The notes under the pieces are model-generated. The model searched no databases. It worked only from the letters and a program-made list of their open reading frames with translations, and had not been told where the DNA came from. Positions 36,082-45,901 of a stretch of DNA of 64,000 nucleotides are shown in pieces. This DNA comes from CBEUVQ01 sp965546615 (GTDB lineage: Bacteria; Bacillota; Desulfotomaculia; Desulfotomaculales; Desulfohalotomaculaceae), in the NCBI GenBank assembly GCA_965546615.1, contig CBEUVQ010000001.1, positions 1-64,000 of the forward strand. Direction: 5' to 3'. Each line of letters opens with the position of its first letter. Position 1 is the first letter of the stretch. The translations under genes and the position numbers were made by a program.

Positions 36082-36781
36082 CTAACAGCGCTGTTTCCCC
36101 TCGGAATTTGCTGCTGTTAAAAAATATCTTGCAAATATAATGCCCAAAGCTATAACAACGGCAATATAAATATAAAGCAGGAACAGCTCTGCTTTTCCTA
36201 TGTTTCTACTCACTTCACTGCCGGATTCATCCTGCTTTCTGAAATTGTCGGTTATCTCGCTGCCGTCTGCAGCGTACATCGATGCCGCAGTCAAACGGGG
36301 ATTATACAAAGCATCATCTGTTGAGCTCTCAAAAAGGTTCTCCAGCTCTGCCGCAGAAAAAATCTCCAGAAACTGCTGATTGGGAACATCAAATTTAATT
36401 ACTTTTTTTGATTGTAAGCGGAAAAATCTGTAAAACCGAAGAATAATCGGACGACTTGATTTTAGCGCTGATAATCCTGTATCTTTGATTAAGCCCCTTG
36501 GCCAGCACAGCCACACCGTTGACATCGGCTCTTTGCTGATCCTTGAATGAGGCAAAAAGCACATCGTCAACCTCTTTTGTCTCTAATACGCAGGCATCAA
36601 GCGAAGGCTCAAACGGAGCGATAAATTCTGTTATGCCGGCTGCCAGATTGTCTTTGTCATTAGTAAAATTATATTCCGAAGTATAAATCAACAGGCACAA
36701 TACCAACGCCAAGACAACGCTCAATACCGCAGCCACCCGCTTATATTTCTGATTACCTTCATTGTGCTGTTTATTTTTCAT
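36082..36781 (-). pseudogene. Two-helix membrane protein gene with a frameshift at an A7 run
   Basis: Two overlapping frames look like one gene. The first (36781 down to 36395) encodes an N-terminal helix (VAAVLSVVLALVLCLLI) and an extracytoplasmic domain up to LQIFPLTIKKSN. The second (continuing to 36082) picks up at KVIKFDVPNQQFLEIFSAAE and ends with a helix (FLLYIYIAVVIALGIIFARYFL). The junction is an A7 run (plus-strand T7, 36413-36419): removing one A, or reading +1, joins them into about 232 residues. This may be a true pseudogene, slippage-dependent expression or a sequencing error. ATG 36781 follows AAAGGA. It lies about 97 bases after a histidine kinase gene and is probably in its operon. 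Protein family not recognised. Confidence 0.65.
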
Positions 36782-36878
36782 TGCTGTCCTTTCTTGTCGC
36801 TTCAGCGGCAGTTTTAATCACCGGCCGTTTTTCTTCTCATACCAGCGGAATTTTCTCTTTAATAATACTATATGACAA

Positions 36879-38576
36879 TCAAAATTTGAACCAGAATATA
36901 ACACCACCTTCACTGTTTACAGCTCCGTAAGAAAATTTGTGCAGTTCCAAAATTCTACTTGCAATAGCCAAGCCTAAGCCGGTACCTTTGGAACGCCCCC
37001 GTGCGGCATCACCTTTTTTAAACGGCAGCCATATTTCTTCCATTTTGTTTTCAGGTATGCTGCTGCCGCTGTTATATACTTCCAGGGTATCGTTATGAAT
37101 TTTTATACTGATGCTGCCCCCTTCAGGTGTGCTGTCAAGGGCATTAACAAAAAAGTTATCGATAACCGTTAACATTAATGAGTAATCAGCCTTGATTACA
37201 GCCTTACCCTCCAATGACACAGTTATGAGTTTTTCTTCCCACACCGGCTTGTAGCGATCAATGATTACTTCAGCTATTTCATCAAGTGCTGTATCTGCAA
37301 AATTGACTTTTAGGTAATCTGATTCTAATCTCGTCAGCTCCAGCATCCGGTGAATTATTTTATCCATACGGTTCACGTTGGCCTGAATATGGCCTGCATA
37401 ATGTTCTCTTTTCTCTGTATGGACATTTTCTTGTAAATTTTGAGCATACCCGGAAATAATACTCAGCGGTGTTTTTAAATCATGAGCCAAAGCGTTGGTC
37501 ATTTCTTTGCGCCGGTTTTCCAGTTCCTCCTGCTGCTTGTAAGTTTTATAGATTTGTCTCCCCAGTATTAATGCCGCAGCACTGAATGTGATAAAACAGC
37601 AGCTCCAGACAAAGGCTAAGGTGGGCAGAATACGTTTTCCAATATTTACGTCCCTGCCCAGCACCGTCCAAAATTCGCTCTCCAGGCTTTGGTCGTCATT
37701 TACTCTGACGGTATTCCGGTAAGGTACCGGCAAATAGTAACGATAAGTTAACAGCTCTGTCCTTTGAGATAAACTGTTAAAGCCGCTGAACTGATCAACA
37801 GCTTCTTTTAGTTTAGACGAATCTGTCACCATCCGGCGAAGCTCGTTTCGTTTTTCACTGCCTAAATTAACATTAATGTACGAATTGATACCTCCATGTT
37901 CAAAATACGGTAAATTCTTTGTATTTTCATAATCTGTAACATAAACTATATCATCGGTATTTACGCCACTACTTGAAATTAGATTTCCCTGTTCATCAAA
38001 TTTTTGTGCATACATAGCAGTAACCGTTATTTTTTCCGGAATGATCATGCCGTTATCCACCCAAAAACCCTGCAGGTCTAATGTATATCCTGCCAGGTCT
38101 CCTACCTTTTTAGGTTGGGGGTTGGCGTACAGATATCCTTCCAGCTCCTTTACTACTTTTTTGCTGAACCAATCCCCGGGGTTTAAATAGCCGTATCCTT
38201 TATAATGCTTATTCCCCTCAGTATATTTTGTATAGCTGCACCGCCAATAGTTCTTGGTATTAAATAAAAGTTCGCATTCCCCTGTAAAAACAGCCACCTC
38301 AGAATCCATCATGGTAAAAAATGGCGTCTCCTGCAGCAGCTCATTTTTTACTTTGGAAATATCGGTGAGCTGCATGTTGTCATCCAGATAATTTTGCAGA
38401 ATATCTTCGACTTTGGAACTAACCTGCAAAGCAAATGCCTGCAGCTCCATGGCGGCTGCTTTTTTTTCCTGCGCTGCCAAAAACCAACTGAAACCCAGCA
38501 TCAGCACCAAATATGCAGCTAAAAATACCGCCGCAATGCGCAGATAAATTTTTTTCTTTACTTTGTTTACCGCCAT
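36879..38576 (-). CDS. Sensor histidine kinase
   Basis: Membrane kinase of 565 residues. Helix 1 at about 10-30 and helix 2 at about 322-345 bound a large extracytoplasmic sensor of nearly 290 residues that I do not recognise. The HisKA box is NALAHDLKTPLSIISGYAQN (phospho-His about 371). The HATPase N box is NFFVNALDSTPEGG, and the G boxes end in GTGLGLAIASRILELH. No HAMP domain is evident. It overlaps the regulator stop codon by one base (TAATG), so the two form a classical two-component pair. Signal unknown. Confidence 0.93.
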   Translation of the reverse strand: MAVNKVKKKIYLRIAAVFLAAYLVLMLGFSWFLAAQEKKAAAMELQAFALQVSSKVEDILQNYLDDNMQLTDISKVKNELLQETPFFTMMDSEVAVFTGECELLFNTKNYWRCSYTKYTEGNKHYKGYGYLNPGDWFSKKVVKELEGYLYANPQPKKVGDLAGYTLDLQGFWVDNGMIIPEKITVTAMYAQKFDEQGNLISSSGVNTDDIVYVTDYENTKNLPYFEHGGINSYINVNLGSEKRNELRRMVTDSSKLKEAVDQFSGFNSLSQRTELLTYRYYLPVPYRNTVRVNDDQSLESEFWTVLGRDVNIGKRILPTLAFVWSCCFITFSAAALILGRQIYKTYKQQEELENRRKEMTNALAHDLKTPLSIISGYAQNLQENVHTEKREHYAGHIQANVNRMDKIIHRMLELTRLESDYLKVNFADTALDEIAEVIIDRYKPVWEEKLITVSLEGKAVIKADYSLMLTVIDNFFVNALDSTPEGGSISIKIHNDTLEVYNSGSSIPENKMEEIWLPFKKGDAARGRSKGTGLGLAIASRILELHKFSYGAVNSEGGVIFWFKF

Positions 38577-39256
38577 TATTTTTCCTCCAGTTTATAGCCT
38601 CTTTTAAACACCGTTTTAATCTGAGAGGCGGCAGCGCCTAAAGCTCTGCGCAGCTTTTTTATATGGTTGTCCACCACCCTGTCATTGCCTTCAAAATCAT
38701 ATCCCCAAACTCTGGTCAGTAAGCTGTCACGGCTCACCACCTGACCGGTTTTTTCCATCAGAATTTTTAAAACGGCGAATTCTTTAGGTGCCAAAATTAC
38801 TTCTTTCTCATCTACAAAAACTGTACAGCAATATGGATCCAGCTTTATACTGCCCGCTGTCATTACTTCAGCTGTTACCATTCCTTTGGCACGTTTCAAA
38901 AGCGCAGCTGCTTTCGCATAAAGCTCCGCCAAAGAAAAGGGCTTGGTTACATAGTCGTCGCACCCCAGTCGGTAACCATGCAGTCTGTCCTCTTCACTGT
39001 GCCTTGCTGTAATAAAGATAATCGGCACATCACTGGTTTTTCTAAGCTCCCGACAGATTGTAAATCCATCAACGTCCGGCAGCATTACATCCAAAAGCAC
39101 CAAGTCATATTCTTCATCACGACACTTCTGCTGAGCTTTTTCTCCGCTTTCAGTCGAATTTACAGTAAAATTTCCACCGCTTTTTTCTATAAAATAGTCA
39201 GTAATAATTTCTCTCAGCTCTGCGTCGTCTTCTACCAAAAGAAATTTAAAAGCCAT
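38576..39256 (-). CDS. OmpR/PhoB-type response regulator
   Basis: 226 residues. The receiver domain has the acidic pair in LLVEDDAELRE, phospho-acceptor Asp in LVLLDVMLPDVDG (about residue 53) and Lys in VTKPFSLAEL (about 104). The C-terminal winged helix has VVDNHIKKLRRALG as recognition helix. ATG 39256 has GGAGGTGG 5 bases upstream; the longer 39322 form would run through this site. First gene of the operon regulator-kinase-membrane protein, just downstream of the ppdK terminator. Confidence 0.94.
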   Translation of the reverse strand: MAFKFLLVEDDAELREIITDYFIEKSGGNFTVNSTESGEKAQQKCRDEEYDLVLLDVMLPDVDGFTICRELRKTSDVPIIFITARHSEEDRLHGYRLGCDDYVTKPFSLAELYAKAAALLKRAKGMVTAEVMTAGSIKLDPYCCTVFVDEKEVILAPKEFAVLKILMEKTGQVVSRDSLLTRVWGYDFEGNDRVVDNHIKKLRRALGAAASQIKTVFKRGYKLEEK

Positions 39257-39384
39257 CTTTTCCACCTCCAAATATAGATTAGCAGACAAATATATCTTTT
39301 TTGTATTCTCTTTACTTTTCATAAGCTATTAAGAGAAACAGCGGTTAAAGCGCTCTGTAAGCACTTACTTTAATTGAAAAACAT

Positions 39385-39440
39385 TATAACAAAAACAGGG
39401 TACTGCCCCTTAAGTCATTAAGTGACAGTACCCTTGTTTT
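39385..39440 (-). terminator. Terminator of ppdK
   Basis: Stem GGGTACTG (39398-39405) with CAGTACCC (39426-39433), extended by A/T pairs, followed on the minus strand by TTTTTGTT. Confidence 0.8.
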
Positions 39441-39487
39441 GATTATTCATAAAGCACATAATCGCGAAGATGCGTGCCTAACCGATA

Positions 39488-42151
39488 CTAGTTGTTTTTG
39501 CTCCGGTCTTTGTTGTTAACGGCGGCATGGGCGGCGGCCAGGCGGGCAATCGGTACGCGGTAAGGTGAACAGCTCACGTAATCTAAGCCGATTTGATGGC
39601 AGAACTCTACCGAGCTGGGCTCACCGCCGTGTTCGCCGCAGATACCGATCAGCAGATCAGGGCGTGTTTTGCGTCCCAATTCCACCGCCATGCGCATCAG
39701 TTTGCCGACACCTTTGCGGTCTAACACCACAAACGGGCTTTCCGGCAGAATTTTGTGCCCGGTATAATGATGCATAAACTTACCTTCTGCATCATCACGG
39801 GAAAAACCAAATGTGGTTTGTGTTAAATCGTTGGTGCCGAACGAGAAGAACTGAGCATGATCGGCAATTTCATCAGCCAGCAGTGCCGCCCGCGGCAGTT
39901 CAATCATTGTACCGACGCTGTAATGAAATTCCACGCTGTACTGCTGCTGCACGTCAGCTGCTGTTTTATTCACCAGCTCTTTTAAGAAGGCCAGCTCCTT
40001 TTCTTCCATTACCAGCGGAATTTCTACCTCGGGTATAACTTTATAACCTTCTTTAACCAACTGGGCAGTGGCTTGGAAAATCGCCCGCGCCTGCATTTCA
40101 TAAATCTCCGGGTAGGTAATGCCCAAGCGGCAGCCGCGGTGACCCAGCATCGGGTTGAATTCCGAAAGCGAACGCACTTTGCGCAGCAGTTCTTCTTTCT
40201 CTTTAATTTCCTGCTGATCTCCGCCGGTCAGCTTCAAAGTGGTGATGTCAACCAGCAGCTCTTCGGCGTTCGGTAAAAATTCGTGCAGCGGCGGATCCAG
40301 CAGCCGGATGCAGACCGGCAGCCCCTGCATTGCCTTTAAGATGCCGTAAAAGTCGCTCTGCTGCATCGGCAGCAGTTCATTAAGCGCCGCTTCCCGCTCC
40401 TCATGAGCATCGGCTAAAATCATCTTCTGCACAATCGGCAGACGATCTTGGGCCATAAACATGTGCTCGGTACGGGTTAAACCAATACCCTGCGCCCCAA
40501 AATCCCGTGCTTTGGCAGCGTCTTCCGGTGTATCGGCGTTGGCCCGCACTTCCAAAACACTCAGCTCATCGGCAATATCCAACAGCTTTTGAAATTCAGC
40601 GGAAAGCTCCGGTTCAATCATCGGCACTTCACCCAGCATTACTCTGCCGGTGCTGCCGTCAATGGAAATGGCGTCGCCCTCTTTAACCACTACATCGTCA
40701 ACTTTAAACTGTTTTTGTGCATAATCTATTTTGACCGCTTCACAGCCCGATACACACGGTTTGCCCATGCCGCGGGCCACTACCGCCGCGTGGCTGGTCA
40801 TACCGCCGCGGGAAGTAAGTACACCTTGAGCGGCAATAATGCCGTGAATATCGTCCGGCGTTGTTTCCATTCTCACCAACAGCACTTTTTCGCCTTCTTG
40901 GCCCAGCTTTTCTGCCAAATCGGCATCAAACACCACTTTACCGGAAGCAGAACCGGGTGATGCCGGCAGACCTTTTGCCAGCACTTCTAATTCCGCAGCG
41001 GGATCGATGCGCCGGTGCAGCAGCTGGTCCAATTGGCTTGGTTCCACTCTTAAAACCGCCTCTTCTTTGCTGATTAAGCCTTCTTCCAGCATATCAACGG
41101 CAATTTTAATTGCTGCCTGCGCAGTACGCTTACCGTTGCGGGTTTGCAGCATCCACAGCTTACCCCGCTCAATGGTAAATTCAATATCCTGCATATCGCG
41201 ATAATGTTTTTCCAACAGTTGGCATGTTTCTGCAAACTGGCGGTAAACATCCGGCATTTCCTGCTCTAATTTTGCAATGGGCTGCGGAGTGCGAATGCCG
41301 GCAACCACATCTTCACCCTGGGCATTGGTTAAGTATTCACCGTACAGCACTTTTTCACCGGTGGAAGGGTTGCGGGTAAAAGCAACACCGGTTCCGCAGT
41401 CTTCACCCATGTTGCCAAAAACCATTGTTTGTACGTTAACAGCAGTACCTAAATCATCCGGTATTTTATGCACCTTGCGGTACACAATCGCTCTTTCATT
41501 GTTCCAAGAGTTAAAAACAGCGTAAATAGCCCGGAATAATTGTTTTATGGGGTCCTGCGGGAAGGGTTCACCGGTTTCCCGCTCAATAATTTTTTTGTAT
41601 TGATCAATCACATCTTTCCAATCTTCAGCAGTTAACTGGTGATCGTACTGCACTTTGCGCAGCGCTTTTTGGTTTTCCAGTATTACTTCAAATTTGTGAT
41701 GATCAATACCCAACACCACATCACCAAACATCTGTAAGAAGCGGCGGTAACAGTCGTAAGCAAATCTTCGGTTGCCGGTGGAGGCAGCCAAACCTTCAAC
41801 AGTGCGGTCGTTTAAGCCCAAATTCAGCACGGTGTCCATCATTCCCGGCATTGAAATTACCGCGCCGGAACGGACGGAAACCAACAGCGGCTTCTCAGCA
41901 TCGCCAAATTTTTTGCCGATCTGCTCTTCCAAGACTTTAACCTTTTCCATCACCTGTTCTTCCATGCCGGCGGGAAATTTTTTGCCGACTTTATAAAACT
42001 CAATGCACGCTTCGGTGGTAATGGTAAATCCAGGAGGTACCGGCAGACCGATATTGCTCATTTCGGCCAGATTAGCACCTTTACCGCCTAACAAATCTTT
42101 CATTTCGGCTTTGCCCTCATTAAACAGATACACATACTTTGGTGTTAACAT
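39488..42151 (-). CDS. ppdK: Pyruvate, phosphate dikinase
   Basis: Reversibly converts pyruvate, ATP and phosphate to PEP, AMP and pyrophosphate. 887 residues: ATP-grasp N-terminus (GGKGANLAEMSNIGLPVPPG, residue 23), swivelling phosphohistidine domain with GGMTSHAAVVARG (His about 455), and a C-terminal PEP/pyruvate barrel (GICGEHGGEPSSVEFC, catalytic Cys near SCSP). The Thr two residues before the catalytic His is the expected target of the regulatory kinase encoded upstream. GGGGAGG is about 13 bases from ATG 42151, a wide spacing. Operon ccpN-ppsR-ppdK. Confidence 0.97.
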   Translation of the reverse strand: MLTPKYVYLFNEGKAEMKDLLGGKGANLAEMSNIGLPVPPGFTITTEACIEFYKVGKKFPAGMEEQVMEKVKVLEEQIGKKFGDAEKPLLVSVRSGAVISMPGMMDTVLNLGLNDRTVEGLAASTGNRRFAYDCYRRFLQMFGDVVLGIDHHKFEVILENQKALRKVQYDHQLTAEDWKDVIDQYKKIIERETGEPFPQDPIKQLFRAIYAVFNSWNNERAIVYRKVHKIPDDLGTAVNVQTMVFGNMGEDCGTGVAFTRNPSTGEKVLYGEYLTNAQGEDVVAGIRTPQPIAKLEQEMPDVYRQFAETCQLLEKHYRDMQDIEFTIERGKLWMLQTRNGKRTAQAAIKIAVDMLEEGLISKEEAVLRVEPSQLDQLLHRRIDPAAELEVLAKGLPASPGSASGKVVFDADLAEKLGQEGEKVLLVRMETTPDDIHGIIAAQGVLTSRGGMTSHAAVVARGMGKPCVSGCEAVKIDYAQKQFKVDDVVVKEGDAISIDGSTGRVMLGEVPMIEPELSAEFQKLLDIADELSVLEVRANADTPEDAAKARDFGAQGIGLTRTEHMFMAQDRLPIVQKMILADAHEEREAALNELLPMQQSDFYGILKAMQGLPVCIRLLDPPLHEFLPNAEELLVDITTLKLTGGDQQEIKEKEELLRKVRSLSEFNPMLGHRGCRLGITYPEIYEMQARAIFQATAQLVKEGYKVIPEVEIPLVMEEKELAFLKELVNKTAADVQQQYSVEFHYSVGTMIELPRAALLADEIADHAQFFSFGTNDLTQTTFGFSRDDAEGKFMHHYTGHKILPESPFVVLDRKGVGKLMRMAVELGRKTRPDLLIGICGEHGGEPSSVEFCHQIGLDYVSCSPYRVPIARLAAAHAAVNNKDRSKNN

Positions 42152-42227
42152 TTCTTTTAAAATTCCTCCCCAACAAGTATTGGCCGGTTAGCTGTTGTTA
42201 CCGGATAGTCTGCTGTTAAGTCCGCAG

Positions 42228-43067
42228 TTAACGGTTGTTCCGCTGACCGCGGTAGTACAATTCCAAGACTTTACTTGCGGTTTCTTCTACTGCTTTGTTG
42301 GTTACATCAATTACTGTACAGCCAACTCTTTTCATAATTCCTTCGGCATATTCCAGCTCTTTTAGAATTCGTTCCATGCTGGCATAATCAGCATTGGAAG
42401 TTAAGCCAAGCGTACGCAGCCTTTCCTGGCGGATAATGTTCAGCTGCTGCGGGCGGATGCTTAAACCAATTACCTTATTCGGCGGCAGCTGATAAATTTC
42501 ATCCGGCGGAGAAACTTCCGGCACCAGCGGAACATTGGCTGCTTTAATCCGCTTGTGAGCTAAATACATGCACAGCGGTGTTTTAGAAGTGCGCGAGACT
42601 CCTAAAATCACTAAATCAGCCTTGGTGATGCCCCGGGGATCCTTGCCGTCGTCATATTTTACCGCAAATTCAATCGCTTCCACCCGACGGAAGTATTCTT
42701 CGTCCAAGCGGCGGACCAAACCGGGCTCCAACCTGGGCGATTTATGGGTGATTAATGCCAGGGCATCAATGATAGGACCCATAATATCGACCACCGGGAC
42801 ATTATGTTTTTGCGCTTCCTGTACTAAGATATCGCGCAGTTCAGGAAGCACCAATGTATAAGCAATAACACTGTTATACAGCGCAGCTTCTTCTACCACA
42901 TCAATGATGTCGCGTACTTCATTGGCATAGGGAACGCGCTGAATTTTAACGCTCCCATGGTTAAATTGGCTGACTGCTGCTTTAACTACCAGCTCTGCCG
43001 TTTCACCGACAGAATCTGATACAATATAAATCTTGGGTGTAGAATCACCTAACGTGCTAATGTTCAA
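42228..43067 (-). CDS. ppsR: PPDK regulatory protein (bifunctional kinase/pyrophosphorylase, DUF299)
   Basis: 279 residues. This family inactivates PPDK by ADP-dependent phosphorylation of the active-site threonine and reactivates it by phosphorolysis. The start IYIVSDSVGETAELVVKAA and P-loop-like GVSRTSKTPLCMYLA (about residue 155) are diagnostic, with GLSIRPQQLNIIRQERL after it. It lies between ccpN and ppdK, whose product is its natural substrate. Confidence 0.96.
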   Translation of the reverse strand: MNISTLGDSTPKIYIVSDSVGETAELVVKAAVSQFNHGSVKIQRVPYANEVRDIIDVVEEAALYNSVIAYTLVLPELRDILVQEAQKHNVPVVDIMGPIIDALALITHKSPRLEPGLVRRLDEEYFRRVEAIEFAVKYDDGKDPRGITKADLVILGVSRTSKTPLCMYLAHKRIKAANVPLVPEVSPPDEIYQLPPNKVIGLSIRPQQLNIIRQERLRTLGLTSNADYASMERILKELEYAEGIMKRVGCTVIDVTNKAVEETASKVLELYYRGQRNNR

Positions 43068-43080
43068 CTCCCCCCAGCTA

Positions 43081-43716
43081 TTATTCTTCGCCCAGTTCTA
43101 CAAACAGCCGAACAATATTTGTCTTGGTAAAACGTCCCACCACTTCAAAACCTTTATCTTGAGTTTCACCAGATAACGGGCGAATTACAGGCAGGCAGTC
43201 CACCTCGTGTGTAATCAGCCTGCGTGCCGCTAACCACACTGAATCTTCGGGATAGGCACAAACAACATTCGGCATTCTGGTCATAATTACACCTACCGGC
43301 AGTTTATGAATATCCTGCCCGCCGATAGTGGCTTTTAAAAAGTCTTTCCGGGAAATTACTCCCTCCAGCCTGCCCTGGTCGCTGATGACAATTAATGTAC
43401 CCACGTCTTCAATAAACATCGTCACAATGGCATCGTAGACCGAACAATCCTCTTTAACAACAATGGGGACGGACTTAACATCCCCTACTTTTGTTTTCTT
43501 TAATTTATCGGCCACCATGCGCTCCGGCGATTTGCCGCTGTAATAATAGCCCACGCGCGGCCGGGCTTCTAAAAACCCGGCCATACTTAGAATCGCTAAG
43601 TCAGGGCGCAAGGTAGCTCTGGTTAAATCCAGCTTATCCGCAATTTGTTCGCCGGTAATCGGACCTTCTTTTTTCACAATTTGCAGTATTTTTTCCTGCC
43701 GTGGGGTCAGTTCCAT
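43081..43716 (-). CDS. ccpN: CcpN-like transcriptional repressor with two CBS domains
   Basis: 211 residues: N-terminal winged helix (LTPRQEKILQIVKKEGPITG, then TRATLRPDLAILSMAGFLEA) followed by a CBS pair (about 75-205; VIVISDQGRLEGVISRKDFL-type and GVIMTRMPNVVCAYPEDSVW). In Bacillus CcpN represses gluconeogenic genes under glycolytic conditions and lies beside the PPDK regulator homologue. The same neighbourhood here suggests it controls ppsR-ppdK. It lies 13 bases before ppsR. Confidence 0.93.
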   Translation of the reverse strand: MELTPRQEKILQIVKKEGPITGEQIADKLDLTRATLRPDLAILSMAGFLEARPRVGYYYSGKSPERMVADKLKKTKVGDVKSVPIVVKEDCSVYDAIVTMFIEDVGTLIVISDQGRLEGVISRKDFLKATIGGQDIHKLPVGVIMTRMPNVVCAYPEDSVWLAARRLITHEVDCLPVIRPLSGETQDKGFEVVGRFTKTNIVRLFVELGEE

Positions 43717-43821
43717 TCCATCACCCCTTGAAATAAATGTGACATACTAATTATATTTGATATAACTAAAAAAATCCCTCCTTTTTGTAAAAATTTCTTT
43801 TGTATACAGTATTATTTTCAT

Positions 43822-45900
43822 TTAGGCTACAATATTTGAGAAATCAGCCACCAATTTCATTTTATCCGCTAAGTTATAGAGCAGCGCCAGCCGATTATCC
43901 CGCAGCTGCTCATCGTCAACCATCACCATAACTCCGTCAAAAAAGTCATTAATCGGTGTAAGCAGGCTGACTATTTCTTTTAATACCGCAGCATAGTCTT
44001 TCTGCTGCATATACTGCTCAGCGGCAGCTTTAAAATTAAGGTAGCATTTATACAATTCTTTTTCTGCTTCCTGCTGCAGCAAATGCTCTTTGATTTCCCC
44101 GCCGCTGTATTTCTTTGCTAAATTGTTTGCCCGGTTGAACACCGTCAATAAGTCGTTAAATTCCGGATGCCGGCGGAACTCGGTAAGCGCCTGACCGCGG
44201 TACCAAGCATCGGCAATCCTGTCAAAGTCGGCGGCCAGTACCGCATCAATTGTGTCGTAAGATAAGCCGCGGTCGCTGAAAATACCTTTAATGCGCTGTT
44301 TAAAGAATTCCTGCAGCTCTTTAGTTACTTCCGGTAAGCCTAATTTTAATTCTACACTGCCTTGATAGCCGTTATACGCAGCCGCGATGATTTCTTTTAA
44401 AGACAGCGGCAGCCCGGCGTCTAAAATAATATTGGCAACCCCTAAAGCCTGTCTTCTTAAAGCATAGGGATCCTGCGAGCCGGTAGGTTGAATGCCGACG
44501 GCAAAGCAGCCGACAATGCTGTCCAGTTTATCCGCCAAGCTCAGCACCCGCCCCGGCAGTGTTTGCGGCAGGTCATCACCGGCAAAGCGCGGCAGGTAAT
44601 GTTCAAAAATTGCTTGGGCTACTTCCGGCTTTTCGCCGTTCTTCAAAGCATATTCTCTGCCCATAACGCCCTGCAGCTCAGGAAATTCGTATACCATATT
44701 GGTAACCAAATCCGCTTTGGCCAGCTCTGCCGCCCGGTCGGTGTTTGCTTTTTGTTCAGCTGTGGCATGCAGCTTTTCTGCCAAAAATTCCGCCAGCTTG
44801 GCAATCCGCTCTACCTTCTCGTAAACAGTGCCTAATCCTTCCAGCCACACAATTTTCTTTAAGCCGTCAACTTTCGCGGACAGCGGGGTTTTTAAATCCT
44901 CCTCAAAGAAAAACTTGGCGTCAGCAAGGCGCGCGGAAAGCACTTTTTCATTGCCGGCGGCAACGATATCCAAGTGGCGTTTTGTGCCGTTGCGCACCGC
45001 GATAAACTTGGGCATAAGCTTCCCATGCGCGTCAATTACCGGGAAATAGCGCTGATGTTCCCGCATCGGGGTAACAATGACTTCATCCGGAAGTTTCAAG
45101 TAATCTTCCGCAAAGCTGCCCATTAAGGCTGTTGGGTATTCCACCAAATTAGTGATTTCGTCCAGCAAAGCTTCATCCCGTTCTACTCTGCCGCCGGCAG
45201 CATCTGCCAAATCCTGCACCTGCTGCCAAATTAAGCGGCGCCGTTTATCTCCGTCAACCATTACATAGGCCTGCTCCATTACATCAAAATAATCATTGGT
45301 GTCAGCTGCTTTCAGCGGGCCGTCGCTTAAAAAGCGGTGGCCGTAAGTAAAGCGGTTGCTGGCTTGATCAGCCACGGTAAAGGGCACAATCTCGCTGCCG
45401 AAAAGCGCCAGCAGCCAGCGAATGGGACGGGCAAAACGATAATCAAGAGTGCCCCACTTCATCGGCTTGGGAAAATGCAGCGCTGAGATCAGCTTGGGAG
45501 CGATATCGGCAAGAACTTTTTCTGTCGGGCGGCCTTCTTCTTTGATGACGGCATACATATAATCAACGTTATTTAACGGGCGAACCAGCAGTTTATCTAC
45601 TTCTACCCCTTGGCTGCGGGCAAAACCCAGCACCGCTTTGGTAGGATTGCCGTCAGCATCAAAAGCTGCCTTTTTAGCCGGTCCTTTTACTTCTTTTACC
45701 AGCTCGGCCTGTTTTTCATCCAGCTGTTTAACATAAAGTATCAGGCGGCGCGGGGTGCCGTAAGTTATGATTTCCTGACAGTTTAAGCGTTCCTCCTGCA
45801 GTGTTTTGGCTGTCAGTTCTTTTAACTGTTTTAAAGCGGGGTCAATAAACCTGGCGGGTATTTCCTCGGTACCTATCTCCATTAAAAAGTCTTTTGCCAT
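43822..45900 (-). CDS. glyS: Glycyl-tRNA synthetase beta subunit
   Basis: 692 residues, usual length for the beta chain of the alpha2-beta2 bacterial enzyme; binds tRNA-Gly. Typical segments: FLMEIGTEEIPARFI at the start, GYHRF-like YGHRFLSDGPL, TPMREHQRYFPV (about residue 281), AKFFFEEDLKTPL, and C-terminal FDGVMVMVDDEQLRDNRLALL. It begins one base after the glyQ stop codon. Last gene of the T-box-controlled operon. Confidence 0.97.
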   Translation of the reverse strand: MAKDFLMEIGTEEIPARFIDPALKQLKELTAKTLQEERLNCQEIITYGTPRRLILYVKQLDEKQAELVKEVKGPAKKAAFDADGNPTKAVLGFARSQGVEVDKLLVRPLNNVDYMYAVIKEEGRPTEKVLADIAPKLISALHFPKPMKWGTLDYRFARPIRWLLALFGSEIVPFTVADQASNRFTYGHRFLSDGPLKAADTNDYFDVMEQAYVMVDGDKRRRLIWQQVQDLADAAGGRVERDEALLDEITNLVEYPTALMGSFAEDYLKLPDEVIVTPMREHQRYFPVIDAHGKLMPKFIAVRNGTKRHLDIVAAGNEKVLSARLADAKFFFEEDLKTPLSAKVDGLKKIVWLEGLGTVYEKVERIAKLAEFLAEKLHATAEQKANTDRAAELAKADLVTNMVYEFPELQGVMGREYALKNGEKPEVAQAIFEHYLPRFAGDDLPQTLPGRVLSLADKLDSIVGCFAVGIQPTGSQDPYALRRQALGVANIILDAGLPLSLKEIIAAAYNGYQGSVELKLGLPEVTKELQEFFKQRIKGIFSDRGLSYDTIDAVLAADFDRIADAWYRGQALTEFRRHPEFNDLLTVFNRANNLAKKYSGGEIKEHLLQQEAEKELYKCYLNFKAAAEQYMQQKDYAAVLKEIVSLLTPINDFFDGVMVMVDDEQLRDNRLALLYNLADKMKLVADFSNIVA

Positions 45901-45901
45901 G

